Source: Blastococcus sp. HT6-4 (GTDB lineage: Bacteria; Actinomycetota; Actinomycetes; Mycobacteriales; Geodermatophilaceae). Taken from it: a stretch of DNA of 64,000 nt. The stretch covers positions 3,348,001 to 3,412,000 of the forward strand of contig NZ_CP155551.1 of the NCBI RefSeq assembly GCF_039679125.1, written 5' to 3'. Below, in pieces: positions 49,862-58,413 of this stretch. The position numbers and the translations under genes are program-made. How positions within the stretch are numbered: position 1 is the stretch's first letter; each line of letters opens with the position of its first letter. The notes beneath the pieces were generated by a model. The model ran no database searches, was not told the DNA's origin, and was given only the letters and a program-made list of their open reading frames with translations.

Positions 49862-50533
49862 CTAGAAGAGCCGCTGCGACGGGTCGTCGGTGCCCTTCAG
49901 GACGGCGTAGTCGACGGTGACGCAGTCGATGCCGCGGTCGGTGGCCAGCACGCGCGCCTGGGGCTTGATCTCCTGGGCGGCGAAGACCCCGCGCACCGGG
50001 GACAGCAGCGGATCGCGGTTGAGCAGCTCGAGGTACCGGGTCAGCTGCTCGACGCCGTCGATCTCGCCGCGACGCTTGATCTCCACGGCGACGACCCGGC
50101 CGTCGGCGTCGCGGCACAGGAGGTCCACCGGCCCGATCGCCGTCGGGTACTCCCGGCGGACCAGCGACCAGCCGGCGCCGAAGGTCTCCACGTGCAGGGC
50201 CAGCAGCCGCTGCAGCTCCGCCTCGACGCCGTCCTTCTGCAGCCCGGGGTCGACGCCGAGCTCCTGGGCGTGGTCGTGCAGCACCTCGTCGATCGTGATG
50301 ATCAGCTGCTCGCCGGCCTTGTTGGTGACCGTCCAGGTGCCCGCGCCGTCGGTCAGCTCCTCGGCGAGGCTGCACGGCGGGCTCATCCAGTTCAGCGGCT
50401 TGTAGGCCCGGTCGTCGGCGTGCACGGACACCGAGCCGTCGGCCTTCACCAGCAGGAGGCGGGGCGCCATCGGCAGGTGGGCGGTGAGTCGACCGATGTA
50501 GTCGACGGAGCAGCGGGCGAGGACCAGGCGCAC
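49862..50533 (-). CDS. nucS: Mismatch-specific endonuclease NucS (EndoMS)
   Basis: Cuts both strands at mismatches and underlies the MutS/MutL-independent mismatch repair of actinobacteria. The 223-residue protein has the N-terminal DNA-binding half ([47 protein letters not shown]) and the PD-(D/E)xK nuclease half ([40 protein letters not shown], catalytic Asp, Glu, Lys and Gln). The C-terminus ends QRLF, resembling a beta-clamp-binding tail. The GTG at 50533 gives a length close to mycobacterial NucS (Rv1321, 226 residues); a GTG at 50560 would add nine residues. Confidence 0.95.
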   Translation of the reverse strand: MRLVLARCSVDYIGRLTAHLPMAPRLLLVKADGSVSVHADDRAYKPLNWMSPPCSLAEELTDGAGTWTVTNKAGEQLIITIDEVLHDHAQELGVDPGLQKDGVEAELQRLLALHVETFGAGWSLVRREYPTAIGPVDLLCRDADGRVVAVEIKRRGEIDGVEQLTRYLELLNRDPLLSPVRGVFAAQEIKPQARVLATDRGIDCVTVDYAVLKGTDDPSQRLF

Positions 50534-50634
50534 GGGCGACGACGGTACCGGTCCCGCCACGGAGCCGACCGCCCCGCCGGTTGCGGAAACGGCGGGACCG
50601 GAAATCGTGGTGCTGGTCCCCGGATCCGCCCAGA

Positions 50635-51864
50635 ATGGACGGCGTGCCTGCTGCTGGGGGAACCACCACGGCGAGCGCCGGCGGGCTCGCCGGCGACTGG
50701 GTGCACTGGCTGCTCGACGCGGCCCGCACGCGGCTCGGCATGGAGATCGCCTGGGTGTCCCTCTTCACGGAGGGCAGCCAGCGGATCACCTCGGCCACCG
50801 GCGAGCTCGATGCCATGAACGTGCAGGAAGGGATGACCGCGCCCCTGGAGGGCTCCTACTGCGTGCGGGTGCTCAGCGGGCAGCTGCCGCCCGTGGTCAC
50901 CGGCGCCCGTCGCGATCCGCGGACGCGGGACCTGCCGATCACCGGTGACCTGGGCATCGGCTCCTACGTCGGCGCCCCGCTCCGCGGCGTGGACCAGCGC
51001 CCGGTCGGGATGCTGTGCTGCGTGAGCCGGGACCCGGGCACGCACCTGGACGCCGACGCGGTGCGCACGGTCGAGCTGCTGGCCGACCTGATCAGCGACC
51101 ACCTGCAGCACCCGCGCCCGGCATCCGCGCGGGACCTCGCCGCCCGCCGCGAGCGGGTGCGCACCTTCCTGGCGCAGGGCGCCGTCGAGGTCGTCCTGCA
51201 GCCGGTGGTCGACATGGTGACCGGCGCGGTCGCCGGCCACGAGGCCCTCAGCCGCTTTCCCGGGTGGGGTGGGGACGGGCCGGCGGAGCTGTTCGGCGAG
51301 GCGGCCGCCATCGGCATCGGCGTCGAGCTGGAGGAGGCGGCGGCCCGGGCCGCGCTCCGAGCCGCCGGCCGGCTGCCCGGCGGGCTGAGCCTGGCGGTGA
51401 ACCTCTCGGCCGACGCGCTGCTCTGCCCCACCGTCGTCGACCTGCTGCTGGCGCACGCGGGCTGCCCGCTGTGCGTGGAGATCACCGAGCACAGCCCGGT
51501 CGACGACTACGAGGCCGTCGTCGCGGTCACGCGGCGGCTGCGCCGCGCCGGCGTCGCCGTCAGCGTGGACGACGCCGGCGCCGGCTACGCCAGCCTGCGG
51601 CACATCCTGCGGCTGAACCCCGACGTGATCAAACTCGACATCGGGCTGGTGATGGGGCTGCAGGCCGATCGCGCCCGCCAGGCGATGACGTCGGCGATGG
51701 TGGCGTTCGCCGGGGAGACCGGCGCCCGGCTGATCGCCGAGGGCGTGGAGGAGGCCGCGGAGCGGGACACCCTGGTCGCCCGCGGCGTCCGGTACGGGCA
51801 GGGATACCTGTTCGGCCGGCCCCGCCCCGCCGGCGACGTCCTGGCCGACCTCGTCATCCACTGA
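50635..51864 (+). CDS. GAF-EAL cyclic-di-GMP phosphodiesterase
   Basis: A 409-residue cytoplasmic signalling protein. The N-terminal GAF-like domain ([22 protein letters not shown]...[12 protein letters not shown]...[11 protein letters not shown]) senses a small ligand or redox state. The C-terminal EAL domain has the catalytic set in modified form: [70 protein letters not shown] and GYLFGRP. The metal and base residues (Glu, Asn, Glu, Asp-Asp, Lys, Glu) are retained, so activity is likely. No GGDEF domain. ATG at 50635 or GTG at 50644 as start. Divergent from nucS. Confidence 0.9.
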   Translation: MDGVPAAGGTTTASAGGLAGDWVHWLLDAARTRLGMEIAWVSLFTEGSQRITSATGELDAMNVQEGMTAPLEGSYCVRVLSGQLPPVVTGARRDPRTRDLPITGDLGIGSYVGAPLRGVDQRPVGMLCCVSRDPGTHLDADAVRTVELLADLISDHLQHPRPASARDLAARRERVRTFLAQGAVEVVLQPVVDMVTGAVAGHEALSRFPGWGGDGPAELFGEAAAIGIGVELEEAAARAALRAAGRLPGGLSLAVNLSADALLCPTVVDLLLAHAGCPLCVEITEHSPVDDYEAVVAVTRRLRRAGVAVSVDDAGAGYASLRHILRLNPDVIKLDIGLVMGLQADRARQAMTSAMVAFAGETGARLIAEGVEEAAERDTLVARGVRYGQGYLFGRPRPAGDVLADLVIH

Positions 51865-51871
51865 CGGCACC

Positions 51872-51898
51872 GGAACCTTTCGCGCCGCCGGCACCGTC
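51872..51898 (+). promoter_or_regulatory. ECF-sigma-type promoter for the lipoprotein gene
   Basis: GGAACC (51872-51877), 17-base spacer, CGTC (51895-51898): the -35/-10 pattern of extracytoplasmic-function sigma factors. The -10 lies nine bases before the ATG of the lipoprotein, predicting a leaderless or near-leaderless transcript. It fits a cell-envelope gene, but the match is by eye. Confidence 0.45.
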
Positions 51899-51906
51899 AT
51901 ACCCGT

Positions 51907-52827
51907 ATGACGACCCTTCGACTGCGCGCCGTCGCCGCCGCGGTGCTGGCCCTGCTCCTGGGGGCCTGCGCCGCCCGTCCCGCGGACGACGCCTCCCCCG
52001 CCGGGCCCTCGCCGTCGACACCGCAGACCGCCGATCCGGCGACGGTCGTCCTCCAGGTGAGCGAGGTCGGTGGGTTCACCACCCCCGCCCTGCTGGCCGG
52101 CCGCGTGCCGACCGTGACCGTGTACGCCGACGGCCGGGTGCTCACCGACGGCCCGGTGGTGGCCATGTGGCCCGCCCCGGCGCTGCCCAACCTGCAGGTC
52201 CACCGGCTCGACGACGGAGGCGTGCGGGAGCTGGTGGACCGGGCGCTCGCCGCGGGGGTCGCGGAGGACACCGACCTCGGCAGCCCGCCGGTCGCCGACG
52301 CGACCAGCACCCGGTTCACCGTCCGCACGGGGGGCGAGACGGTCACCCGGGAGGTCTACGCCCTGGGCATCGCCGGCGCGGGCCCGGAGGAGCGTCCGGG
52401 AGAGGGTCCGGGGCCGGCCGACGGGCTGGGACTCACCGAGGAGCAGCTGGCCGCGCGGGAACGGTTGTCCGAGCTCGTCGACGCGCTGCGCGACCCGGCC
52501 CAGGTGCTGGGGGCCGACCGGGTCACCGGCCCCGAGCCCTACGTGGCCGACGCGGTGGCGGCGCTGGTCTCCCCCTACCCCGAGCCCGGGCCCGAGCCGG
52601 CCCAGCCCGAACAGCCGTGGCCCGGCCCGCCGCTGCCAGGGGAGCCGATCGGGCCGGGGATCACGTGCGTCACGGCCACCGGCGACGACGCGGCCGCCGT
52701 CCTCGAGGCCGCGGCGTCGGCCTCGTCCGCGACCCCGTGGACGTCGGACGACGGCACCCGGTGGTCGGTGGTGCTCCGGCCGCTGCTGCCGCACGAGTCC
52801 GGCTGCGCCGACCTGCTTCAGGGGTGA
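51907..52827 (+). CDS. Secreted lipoprotein of unknown function
   Basis: A 306-residue protein with a clear signal peptide and lipobox LLGAC (Cys21), then a disordered Ser/Pro linker. The body contains VVLQVSEVGGFTTP, PTVTVYADGRVLTDGP and FTVRTGGETVTREVYALGI, a beta-rich layout seen in several actinobacterial lipoproteins without known role. A Pro/Glu-rich stretch (SPYPEPGPEPAQPEQPWPG) precedes a final domain with two cysteines (GITCVTAT, HESGCADLL) that could form a disulfide. There is no Shine-Dalgarno; an ECF-like promoter ends just before the start codon. Confidence 0.82.
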   Translation: MTTLRLRAVAAAVLALLLGACAARPADDASPAGPSPSTPQTADPATVVLQVSEVGGFTTPALLAGRVPTVTVYADGRVLTDGPVVAMWPAPALPNLQVHRLDDGGVRELVDRALAAGVAEDTDLGSPPVADATSTRFTVRTGGETVTREVYALGIAGAGPEERPGEGPGPADGLGLTEEQLAARERLSELVDALRDPAQVLGADRVTGPEPYVADAVAALVSPYPEPGPEPAQPEQPWPGPPLPGEPIGPGITCVTATGDDAAAVLEAAASASSATPWTSDDGTRWSVVLRPLLPHESGCADLLQG

Positions 52828-52829
52828 CG

Positions 52830-52864
52830 GGCGGGCCCGGATCCCCGTGGGATCCGGGCCCGCC
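52830..52864. terminator. Bidirectional terminator
   Basis: GGCGGGCCCGGATCC-CCGTG-GGATCCGGGCCCGCC: perfect 15-bp stem, 5-base loop, 3 bases after the lipoprotein stop and 5 before the symporter stop on the other strand. Confidence 0.88.
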
Positions 52865-52868
52865 GCGC

Positions 52869-54215
52869 TCAGGCGGGGACGGACGCCTCGAGGTCGGCAT
52901 CGACACCGCCGCGCTCGTCGGCCCGGGCCAGCGGCTCGGTGCCGGCGACCCCCCGGAACCGGTCCAGGTCGAGGATCCCCTCGCGCCGGGCCACGATGGT
53001 CGGCACGAGCGCCTGGCCGGCGACGTTGACCGCGGTACGGCCCATGTCGAGGATCGGGTCGACCGCCAGGAGCAGGCCGACGCCGGCCAGCGGCAGGCCC
53101 AGGGTGGACAGCGTCAGGGTCAGCATGACCACGGCGCCGGTGACCCCGGCGGTGGCCGCCGACCCGACCACGGAGACGAGCACGATCAGCAGGTAGTCGG
53201 TGATCGACAGGTCCACGTCGAAGAACCCGGCCACGAAGATCGCCGCCAGCGCCGGGTAGATCGCGGCGCAGCCGTCCATCTTCGTCGTCGCCCCGAGCGG
53301 GACGGCGAACGAGGCGTAGGACCGCGGGACGCCGAGGTTCTGCTCGGTGACCCGCTCGGTCACCGGCAGCGTGCCGATCGACGAGCGCGACACGAAGGCG
53401 AGCTGGATGGCCGGCCACGCGCCGGCGAACCAGCGCAGCGGCGACAGGCCGTGCAGCCGCAGGAGGACGGGGTAGACCACGAACAGCACGAGCGCCAGCC
53501 CCGCGTAGACGGCACCGGCGAAGATGCCCAGCGAGCCCAGGGACTCCCAGCCGTAGCTGGCGACGGCGTTGCCGATCAGGCCGACCGTGCCGATCGGCGC
53601 CAGGAGGATGACCCACCAGAGCACCTTCTGGACGATCGCCAGGGCCGAGCGGACGAAGCCCAGGAACGGCTCGGCCGCCTCCCCCACCTTGAGCGCGGCG
53701 ATGCCGATGGCGGCCGAGATCACGATCAGCTGCAGCACGTTGAACGAGAGCGCGCCCTCCGCGGAGCCCTGGAGGCCGAGGATGTTGCCGGGCACCAGGC
53801 CGGTGAGGAAGTCCCACCACCCACCGGTCCGCTCGGGGGCCGCAGCGCTCGCGGCGTCGACCGAGCTGTTCCGGCCCGGGTCGGTGAGCAGGCCCAGGCC
53901 GATGCCGATCGAGACCGCGATCAGGGCGGTGATCGCGAACCAGAGCAGCGTCTGGCCGGCGAGCCGGGCGGCGTTGGCCACCTGCCCGAGGTTGGCGATG
54001 CTGACGATGACCGCCGTGACGATCAGCGGTGGCACCAGCGCCTTGAGCAGGGTGACGAAGGTGGAGCCGACGGTCTGCAGGGTGCTGGTCAGCCAGTTCG
54101 GCTCGTCCGGGCCGACGGGGCCCATGTCGAGGGCGACGAGCCCGAGGGCGACGCCGAGGACGAGGCCGATGAGGACCTGGGCCGCGAACGGGACGCGGCG
54201 GAGACGTGCGAGCAC
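52869..54215 (-). CDS. Dicarboxylate/amino-acid:cation symporter (DAACS family)
   Basis: Membrane secondary transporter of the DctA/GltP family, 448 residues and eight helices plus two re-entrant loops. Signature loops are present in slightly diverged form: AFVSRSSIGTLPVTERV (HP1, SSSATLP-like), GATTKMDGCAAIYPALAAIF (TM7, NMDGT-like), VTGAVVMLTLTLSTLGLP (HP2) and VDPILDMGRTAVNVAGQ (TM8, substrate Asp/Arg and cation Asn). Substrate is probably C4-dicarboxylate or glutamate, coupled to Na+ or H+. It would suit an organism running the ethylmalonyl-CoA pathway, but it is not in an operon with those genes. Confidence 0.92.
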   Translation of the reverse strand: MLARLRRVPFAAQVLIGLVLGVALGLVALDMGPVGPDEPNWLTSTLQTVGSTFVTLLKALVPPLIVTAVIVSIANLGQVANAARLAGQTLLWFAITALIAVSIGIGLGLLTDPGRNSSVDAASAAAPERTGGWWDFLTGLVPGNILGLQGSAEGALSFNVLQLIVISAAIGIAALKVGEAAEPFLGFVRSALAIVQKVLWWVILLAPIGTVGLIGNAVASYGWESLGSLGIFAGAVYAGLALVLFVVYPVLLRLHGLSPLRWFAGAWPAIQLAFVSRSSIGTLPVTERVTEQNLGVPRSYASFAVPLGATTKMDGCAAIYPALAAIFVAGFFDVDLSITDYLLIVLVSVVGSAATAGVTGAVVMLTLTLSTLGLPLAGVGLLLAVDPILDMGRTAVNVAGQALVPTIVARREGILDLDRFRGVAGTEPLARADERGGVDADLEASVPA

Positions 54216-54403
54216 AGGAGTGCCTTTCGGGGGACGTGCGGAGAGGGACGGCGGGAGCGGCCGGCGTCAACAGCCGGCGGTCGTCAGCCGTCCGAAGTCC
54301 ACGTCACGACGTCGCGTGAGCCCCCACAGGTTCTGCACGGCAGGTCTCAATGCCGCACGGGCGCCCCACCATCCCGCGTGTGCGCGGAGTCACCCGAAGG
54401 GGT

Positions 54404-55177
54404 TCAGTCCGGCCAGACCGGACGGCGCTTCTCGAGGAACGAGGCCATGCCCTCGCGGGCGCCGGGCAGCTGGCTGGCCGCGGCCATGACCTCGATCGCG
54501 GTCGTGTAGGCGTCGCGCTCGGGCCGGTCCAGCTGGGCGTACATCGTCTGCTTGCCCCACGCCTTGCTGGCCCGCGAGCCGCGGGTCGCCCGGCCCATCA
54601 GCTCGTCGACGGCGGTGTCCAGGTCGGCGTCGGGCACCACCCGGTTCACCAGCCCCCAGTCCAGCGCGGTCGCGGCGTCGATGACGTCGCCGGTCAGCGC
54701 CAGCTCCATCGCGCGCTTGCGGCCGACGTTGCGGGCGATCGCGACCATCGGCGTGTGGCAGAACCAGCCGCCCTTGCCGCCCGGGGCGGCGAACCCGGCC
54801 GACTCCGCCGCGACGGCCAGGTCGCAGGAGGCGACCAGCTGGCAGCCGGCGGCCGTGGCCAGCGCGTGCACGCGCGCCATGACGACCTGGGGCACGTCCT
54901 GGACGGTCTGCATCAGCTCGGTGCACAGCCGCAGCAGGCTGCGGACCTCGGGCAGGGCGGCGCCGGCCACGTCGGCGAAGTCGTGCCCGGCGCTGAACAC
55001 CGGCCCCTCGGCCGCCAGCACGATGCCCGCGGCGTCGCTCTCCCCCGCCTCGGTCACGGCCGCGAGCAACTGGGTGAGGTGCTCGCGGGAGAGCGCATTG
55101 CGTCTCGCCGCGCGCGTCATCGTGATGCGGACGACGTCGCCGTCGCGCTCGACCCGGGGTGCGCCGTCGTCAGCCAT
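54404..55177 (-). CDS. Crotonase-family protein, ECHDC3-like, lacking catalytic glutamates
   Basis: A 257-residue crotonase-fold protein: oxyanion region PVFSAGHDFADVAGA, HALATAAGCQLVASCDLAVAAESAGFAAPGGKGGWFCHTPMVAIAR and GLVNRVVPDADLDTAVDELM. The positions of both hydratase glutamates are changed (AGCQL in place of GGxEL; APGGKGG in place of QPEIxxG). The ATAAGCQLVASCDLA and WFCHTP segments match the ECHDC3-type subgroup. It may act as an isomerase, thioesterase-like or non-enoyl crotonase. ATG at 55177. Divergent from the DUF2071 gene. Confidence 0.88.
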   Translation of the reverse strand: MADDGAPRVERDGDVVRITMTRAARRNALSREHLTQLLAAVTEAGESDAAGIVLAAEGPVFSAGHDFADVAGAALPEVRSLLRLCTELMQTVQDVPQVVMARVHALATAAGCQLVASCDLAVAAESAGFAAPGGKGGWFCHTPMVAIARNVGRKRAMELALTGDVIDAATALDWGLVNRVVPDADLDTAVDELMGRATRGSRASKAWGKQTMYAQLDRPERDAYTTAIEVMAAASQLPGAREGMASFLEKRRPVWPD

Positions 55178-55248
55178 GCCCCGACCCCACCATGCGCGGG
55201 CCGCGGTCGGCAACGACGAACGTGCCCGGAGAGGGGGACGCTGGGCCG

Positions 55249-56043
55249 GTGGCCGATCCCGAACCGCTCAGCCCGACCGCCCCGCGACCGGCGGGGCGCA
55301 CCGTGTTCACCCAGGGCTGGCGCGACGTCGCGTTCCTGCACTGGGCGGTGGACCCGGCGCGCGTCGCCCCCCTGCTGCCGGCCGGCACCCGCCCGGACGT
55401 CGTCGACGGCGCCACGTACGTCGGGCTCATCCCGTTCCGCATGCAGCGGATCGGGCTGCTCGGGACGCCGGGGATCCCCTACCTCGGCTCGTTCGCCGAG
55501 ACCAACGTCCGCCTCTACTCGGTCGACGCGCAGGGGCGCAGGGGCGTCGTCTTCCGGTCGCTGGACGCCGAACGCCTGGTTCCCGTGCTCGCCGCGCGCT
55601 GGGCGGCACGGCTGCCGTACGCCTGGTCGCGCATGCGGATCGAGCGCGCCGGCGACCGCTGGACCTACAGCTGCCGCCGGCGCTGGCCCGGCCCCGCGGG
55701 TGCCCGCAGCAGGCTGACCGTCCAGGTGGGCGGTCCGCTGGCCGAGCCCGACCCCCTGGCCCTGTTCCTGACCGCCCGGTGGGGGCTGCACCGGGCCGGA
55801 CGTCGCGGTGCCGCCTACTGGCGCAACGAGCACCCGGCCTGGCCGCTGCACCGGGCGGAGCTGGTCGACCTGGACGACTCGCTCCTGCCCGCAGCCGGCC
55901 TGGGGGACCTCCCGGGCCCGCCCGACAGCGTCCTGTTCTCCCCGGGCGTCGACGTCCGCTTCGGCCCCGTGGTCAGGCCCGGGCGGGAACCTTCCCGTCC
56001 AGGTCGTGAGCCTCGCGGACCACGTCGACTACCTCGCCCATGA
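55249..56043 (+). CDS. DUF2071 (YqjF-like) protein
   Basis: A 264-residue protein of the DUF2071 family: TQGWRDVAFLHWAVDPARVAPLLPAGTRPDVVDGATYVGLIPFRMQRI, PYLGSFAETNVRLYSVDAQGRRGVVFRSLDAERL and the C-terminal VDLDDSLLPAAGLGDLPGPPDSVLFSPGVDVRFGP. Function is unknown for the family; the fold is acetoacetate-decarboxylase-like, which suggests a small-molecule ligand. GTG start with GAGGGGGA upstream. The last 24 or so residues (Arg/Pro/Gly-rich) are antisense to the 3' end of ecm: the two convergent genes overlap by 71 bases. Confidence 0.88.
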   Translation: MADPEPLSPTAPRPAGRTVFTQGWRDVAFLHWAVDPARVAPLLPAGTRPDVVDGATYVGLIPFRMQRIGLLGTPGIPYLGSFAETNVRLYSVDAQGRRGVVFRSLDAERLVPVLAARWAARLPYAWSRMRIERAGDRWTYSCRRRWPGPAGARSRLTVQVGGPLAEPDPLALFLTARWGLHRAGRRGAAYWRNEHPAWPLHRAELVDLDDSLLPAAGLGDLPGPPDSVLFSPGVDVRFGPVVRPGREPSRPGREPRGPRRLPRP

Positions 56044-57991
56044 TGTCGTTGAGCCCGAAGTCCTTGGGCGTGAACACCCGGGCGACCCCCTGGTCGCGCA
56101 GCCGCCGGGCGTCGCTGTCGGGGATGATGCCGCCGACGACGACCGGGACGTCGTCGAGGCCCGCCTCCTTCAGCCCCTGCAGGACCGCCGGGACCACCTG
56201 CAGGTGCGAGCCGGAGAGCACCGACAGGCCCACGACGTGCACGTCCTCCTCGACGGCGGCGGAGACGATCTGCGCCGGCGTGAGCCGGATGCCCTGGTAG
56301 ACGACCTCGAACCCGGCGTCCCGGGCGCGCACCGCGATCTGCTCGGCGCCGTTCGAGTGCCCGTCCAGGCCGGGCTTGCCCACCAGGAACCGCAGCCGCC
56401 CGCCGATCTCCTCACCCGTGGCGCGCACCCGCTCCCGGACGTCGGTGAGCGACTGGTTCGCTTCGCCGCCACCGGCCGCCGCGGCGACGCCGGTCGGTGC
56501 CCGGTACTCGCCGAACACCTCACGCAGCACCCCGGCCCACTCCCCCGTCGTCACGCCGGCGCGGGCGCAGTCGAGGGTGGCGGCCATGAGGTTCTCGGTC
56601 GTGCCGGCGACCTCCCGCAGCCGCTGCAGCGCGCGCTCGACCGTCTCCGGGTCCCGCCCGGCCCGCCACTCGCGCACCGCGTCCTGCGCGGCGGCCTCCA
56701 CGGCCGGGTCCACGACCATGATCGCGGTGTCGAGGTCGGCGGTCAGCGGGTTGGGCTCGGTGGTGTCGAACTTGTTGACGCCGACGACGACGTCCTCACC
56801 GCTCTCCATCCGGCGCCGGCGCTCGGCCAGGGAGCCGACCAGCTGGCCCTTCATGTAGCCGGACTCGACGGCGGTGACCGCGCCGCCCATCTCCTGCACC
56901 CGCGCGATCTCCGCGCGCGCGCCCTCGACGAGCTCGGCCACCTTCTGCTCGACGACCACCGAGCCGGTGAACAGGTCGTCGTACTCGAGCAGGTCGGTCT
57001 CGTAGGCGAGCACCTGCTGCAGGCGCAGCGACCACTGCTGGTCCCACGGCCGGGGCAGGCCGAGGGCCTCGTTCCAGGCCGGCAGCTGCACCGCCCGGGC
57101 CCGGGCGTCCTTGGAGAGGGTGACCGCGAGCATCTCCAGCACGATGCGCTGGACGTTGTTCTCCGGCTGGGCCTCGGTGAGCCCGAGGGAGTTGACCTGG
57201 ACGCCGTAGCGGAAGCGCCGGTGCTTGGGGTCCTCGACGCCGTAGCGCTCCTTCGTCAGCTCGTCCCAGAGCTGGGTGAAGGCGCGCATCTTGCACATCT
57301 CCTCGACGAAGCGGACGCCCGCGTTGACGAAGAAGGAGATGCGGGCGACGACCTCGCCGAAGCGCTCCTCGGGCACCTGGCCGGAGTCGCGGACGGAGTC
57401 CAGGACGGCGATGGCGGTGCTCATCGCGTAGGCGATCTCCTGCACCGGCGTCGCGCCGGCCTCCTGCAGGTGGTAGCTGCAGATGTTGATCGGGTTCCAC
57501 TTCGGCATGGTCGTCACCGTGTAGGCGACCATGTCGGTGATCAGCCGCATCGACGGGCCGGGCGGGAAGACGTAGGTCCCGCGCGACAGGTACTCCTTGA
57601 TGATGTCGTTCTGCGTGGTCCCCGCGAGCTTCGTGACGTCGTGTCCGTGCTCCTCGGCGACCGCCTGGTAGAGCGCCAGCAGCCACATCGCCGTCGCGTT
57701 GATGGTCATCGACGTGTTCATCTCGTCCAGCGGGATGCCGTCGAAGAGCGCCCGCATGTCACCGATGTGCGTGACCGGGACGCCGACCTTCCCGACCTCG
57801 CCGACGGCGAGCTCGTCGTCGGGGTCGTAGCCGGTCTGCGTGGGCAGGTCGAAGGCGACCGAGAGACCGGTCTGGCCCTTCGCGAGGTTTCGCCGGTAGA
57901 GGGCGTTGGACTCGGCCGGCGAGGAGTGGCCGGCGTAGGTGCGCATGACCCAGGGGCGGTCGCGCTCCTTCGGCGCTGAAGGGAACGGCAT
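55973..57991 (-). CDS. ecm: Ethylmalonyl-CoA mutase (MeaA-type)
   Basis: Adenosylcobalamin-dependent mutase converting (2R)-ethylmalonyl-CoA to methylsuccinyl-CoA, the step after Ccr and the epimerase. The 672-residue single-chain protein has the diagnostic MeaA/Ecm segments WVMRTYAGHSSPAESNALYRRN and LAKGQTGLSVAFDLPTQTGYDPDDELAVGEVGKVGVPV, and FPPGPSMRLITDMVAY. Its C-terminal B12 domain has base-off residues GLDGHSNGAEQIA (DxHxxG), GLSVLSGSH and VVVGGIIPD. ATG at 57991 chosen over upstream in-frame sequence that runs through a 24-bp palindrome. MeaB and the PduO-type adenosyltransferase in this window supply its cofactor. The 3' end overlaps the DUF2071 gene. Confidence 0.95.
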   Translation of the reverse strand: MPFPSAPKERDRPWVMRTYAGHSSPAESNALYRRNLAKGQTGLSVAFDLPTQTGYDPDDELAVGEVGKVGVPVTHIGDMRALFDGIPLDEMNTSMTINATAMWLLALYQAVAEEHGHDVTKLAGTTQNDIIKEYLSRGTYVFPPGPSMRLITDMVAYTVTTMPKWNPINICSYHLQEAGATPVQEIAYAMSTAIAVLDSVRDSGQVPEERFGEVVARISFFVNAGVRFVEEMCKMRAFTQLWDELTKERYGVEDPKHRRFRYGVQVNSLGLTEAQPENNVQRIVLEMLAVTLSKDARARAVQLPAWNEALGLPRPWDQQWSLRLQQVLAYETDLLEYDDLFTGSVVVEQKVAELVEGARAEIARVQEMGGAVTAVESGYMKGQLVGSLAERRRRMESGEDVVVGVNKFDTTEPNPLTADLDTAIMVVDPAVEAAAQDAVREWRAGRDPETVERALQRLREVAGTTENLMAATLDCARAGVTTGEWAGVLREVFGEYRAPTGVAAAAGGGEANQSLTDVRERVRATGEEIGGRLRFLVGKPGLDGHSNGAEQIAVRARDAGFEVVYQGIRLTPAQIVSAAVEEDVHVVGLSVLSGSHLQVVPAVLQGLKEAGLDDVPVVVGGIIPDSDARRLRDQGVARVFTPKDFGLNDIMGEVVDVVREAHDLDGKVPARA

Positions 57992-58006
57992 ACCGGCGGA
58001 GTGTAG

Positions 58007-58030
58007 GGCTGCTACCGGCCGGTAGCAGCC
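58007..58030. promoter_or_regulatory. 24-bp perfect palindrome at ecm promoter
   Basis: Two complementary 12-base halves centred on GCTACC-GGCC-GGTAGC (58011-58026), 16-39 bases upstream of the ecm ATG. The core is the same GSTACC-N4-GGTARC class found at etfB, ccr and the hydroxyacyl-CoA dehydrogenase. Its closeness to the start implies repression. Confidence 0.65.
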
Positions 58031-58085
58031 CCGCCCTGGCGACGTGAGCGGTGGCACACTCGATCGGGTCGGAGGGAGAGGTGGC

Positions 58086-58412
58086 ATGCCGGTCGGCACG
58101 GGCAGCCTGAGCTACGTGGTGGGCCCGCTGGTCGCCGTCGTGGTGGTCGCGCTGCTGGTCCTGTTCACGCGGTGGGCCTTCGGCGGCGGCGGGGAGCGCC
58201 GGCCTCCGTCGCCCGCCGACGACGGGCTGCTGGTCCGGGTCGCCACCCTGACCCGGCGCGACTCGGCCCTGGCGCTGCGGGCGGTGCTCTCCGACGCCGG
58301 CATCCGGTCCACCGTGCGCTCGCCGGCGGCCCACCGGGCCGAGGTGCTCGTCTTCCCCGAGGACGCCCCGAGGGCCTCGGCGCTGGCGGCGTCGTTCACC
58401 GGCCGGGCTTGA
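58086..58412 (+). CDS. Small membrane-anchored protein, DUF2007-like domain
   Basis: A 108-residue protein: N-terminal transmembrane helix (YVVGPLVAVVVVALLVLFTRWAF), a basic/Pro linker, and a small domain VRVATLTRRDSALALRAVLSDAGIRSTVRSPAAHRAEVLVFPEDAPRASAL. The two-layer pattern (a domain that reads ..A..L...GI.......V.V...D..RA..L) resembles DUF2007 putative signal-transducing proteins. ATG at 58086. Its stop is one base from the murA stop on the other strand. Function unknown. Confidence 0.7.
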   Translation: MPVGTGSLSYVVGPLVAVVVVALLVLFTRWAFGGGGERRPPSPADDGLLVRVATLTRRDSALALRAVLSDAGIRSTVRSPAAHRAEVLVFPEDAPRASALAASFTGRA

Positions 58413-58413
58413 G

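Noticed and set aside
50446-54270. 1274-codon minus-strand ORF
   Set aside because: Runs antisense through the EAL and lipoprotein genes and a terminator, and out of frame through the symporter; no domain motifs in its translation.
51015-54509. 1164-codon plus-strand ORF spanning the EAL, lipoprotein and symporter genes
   Set aside because: Crosses three real genes on both strands and two hairpins; composition Arg/Gly/Pro-rich without domain motifs.
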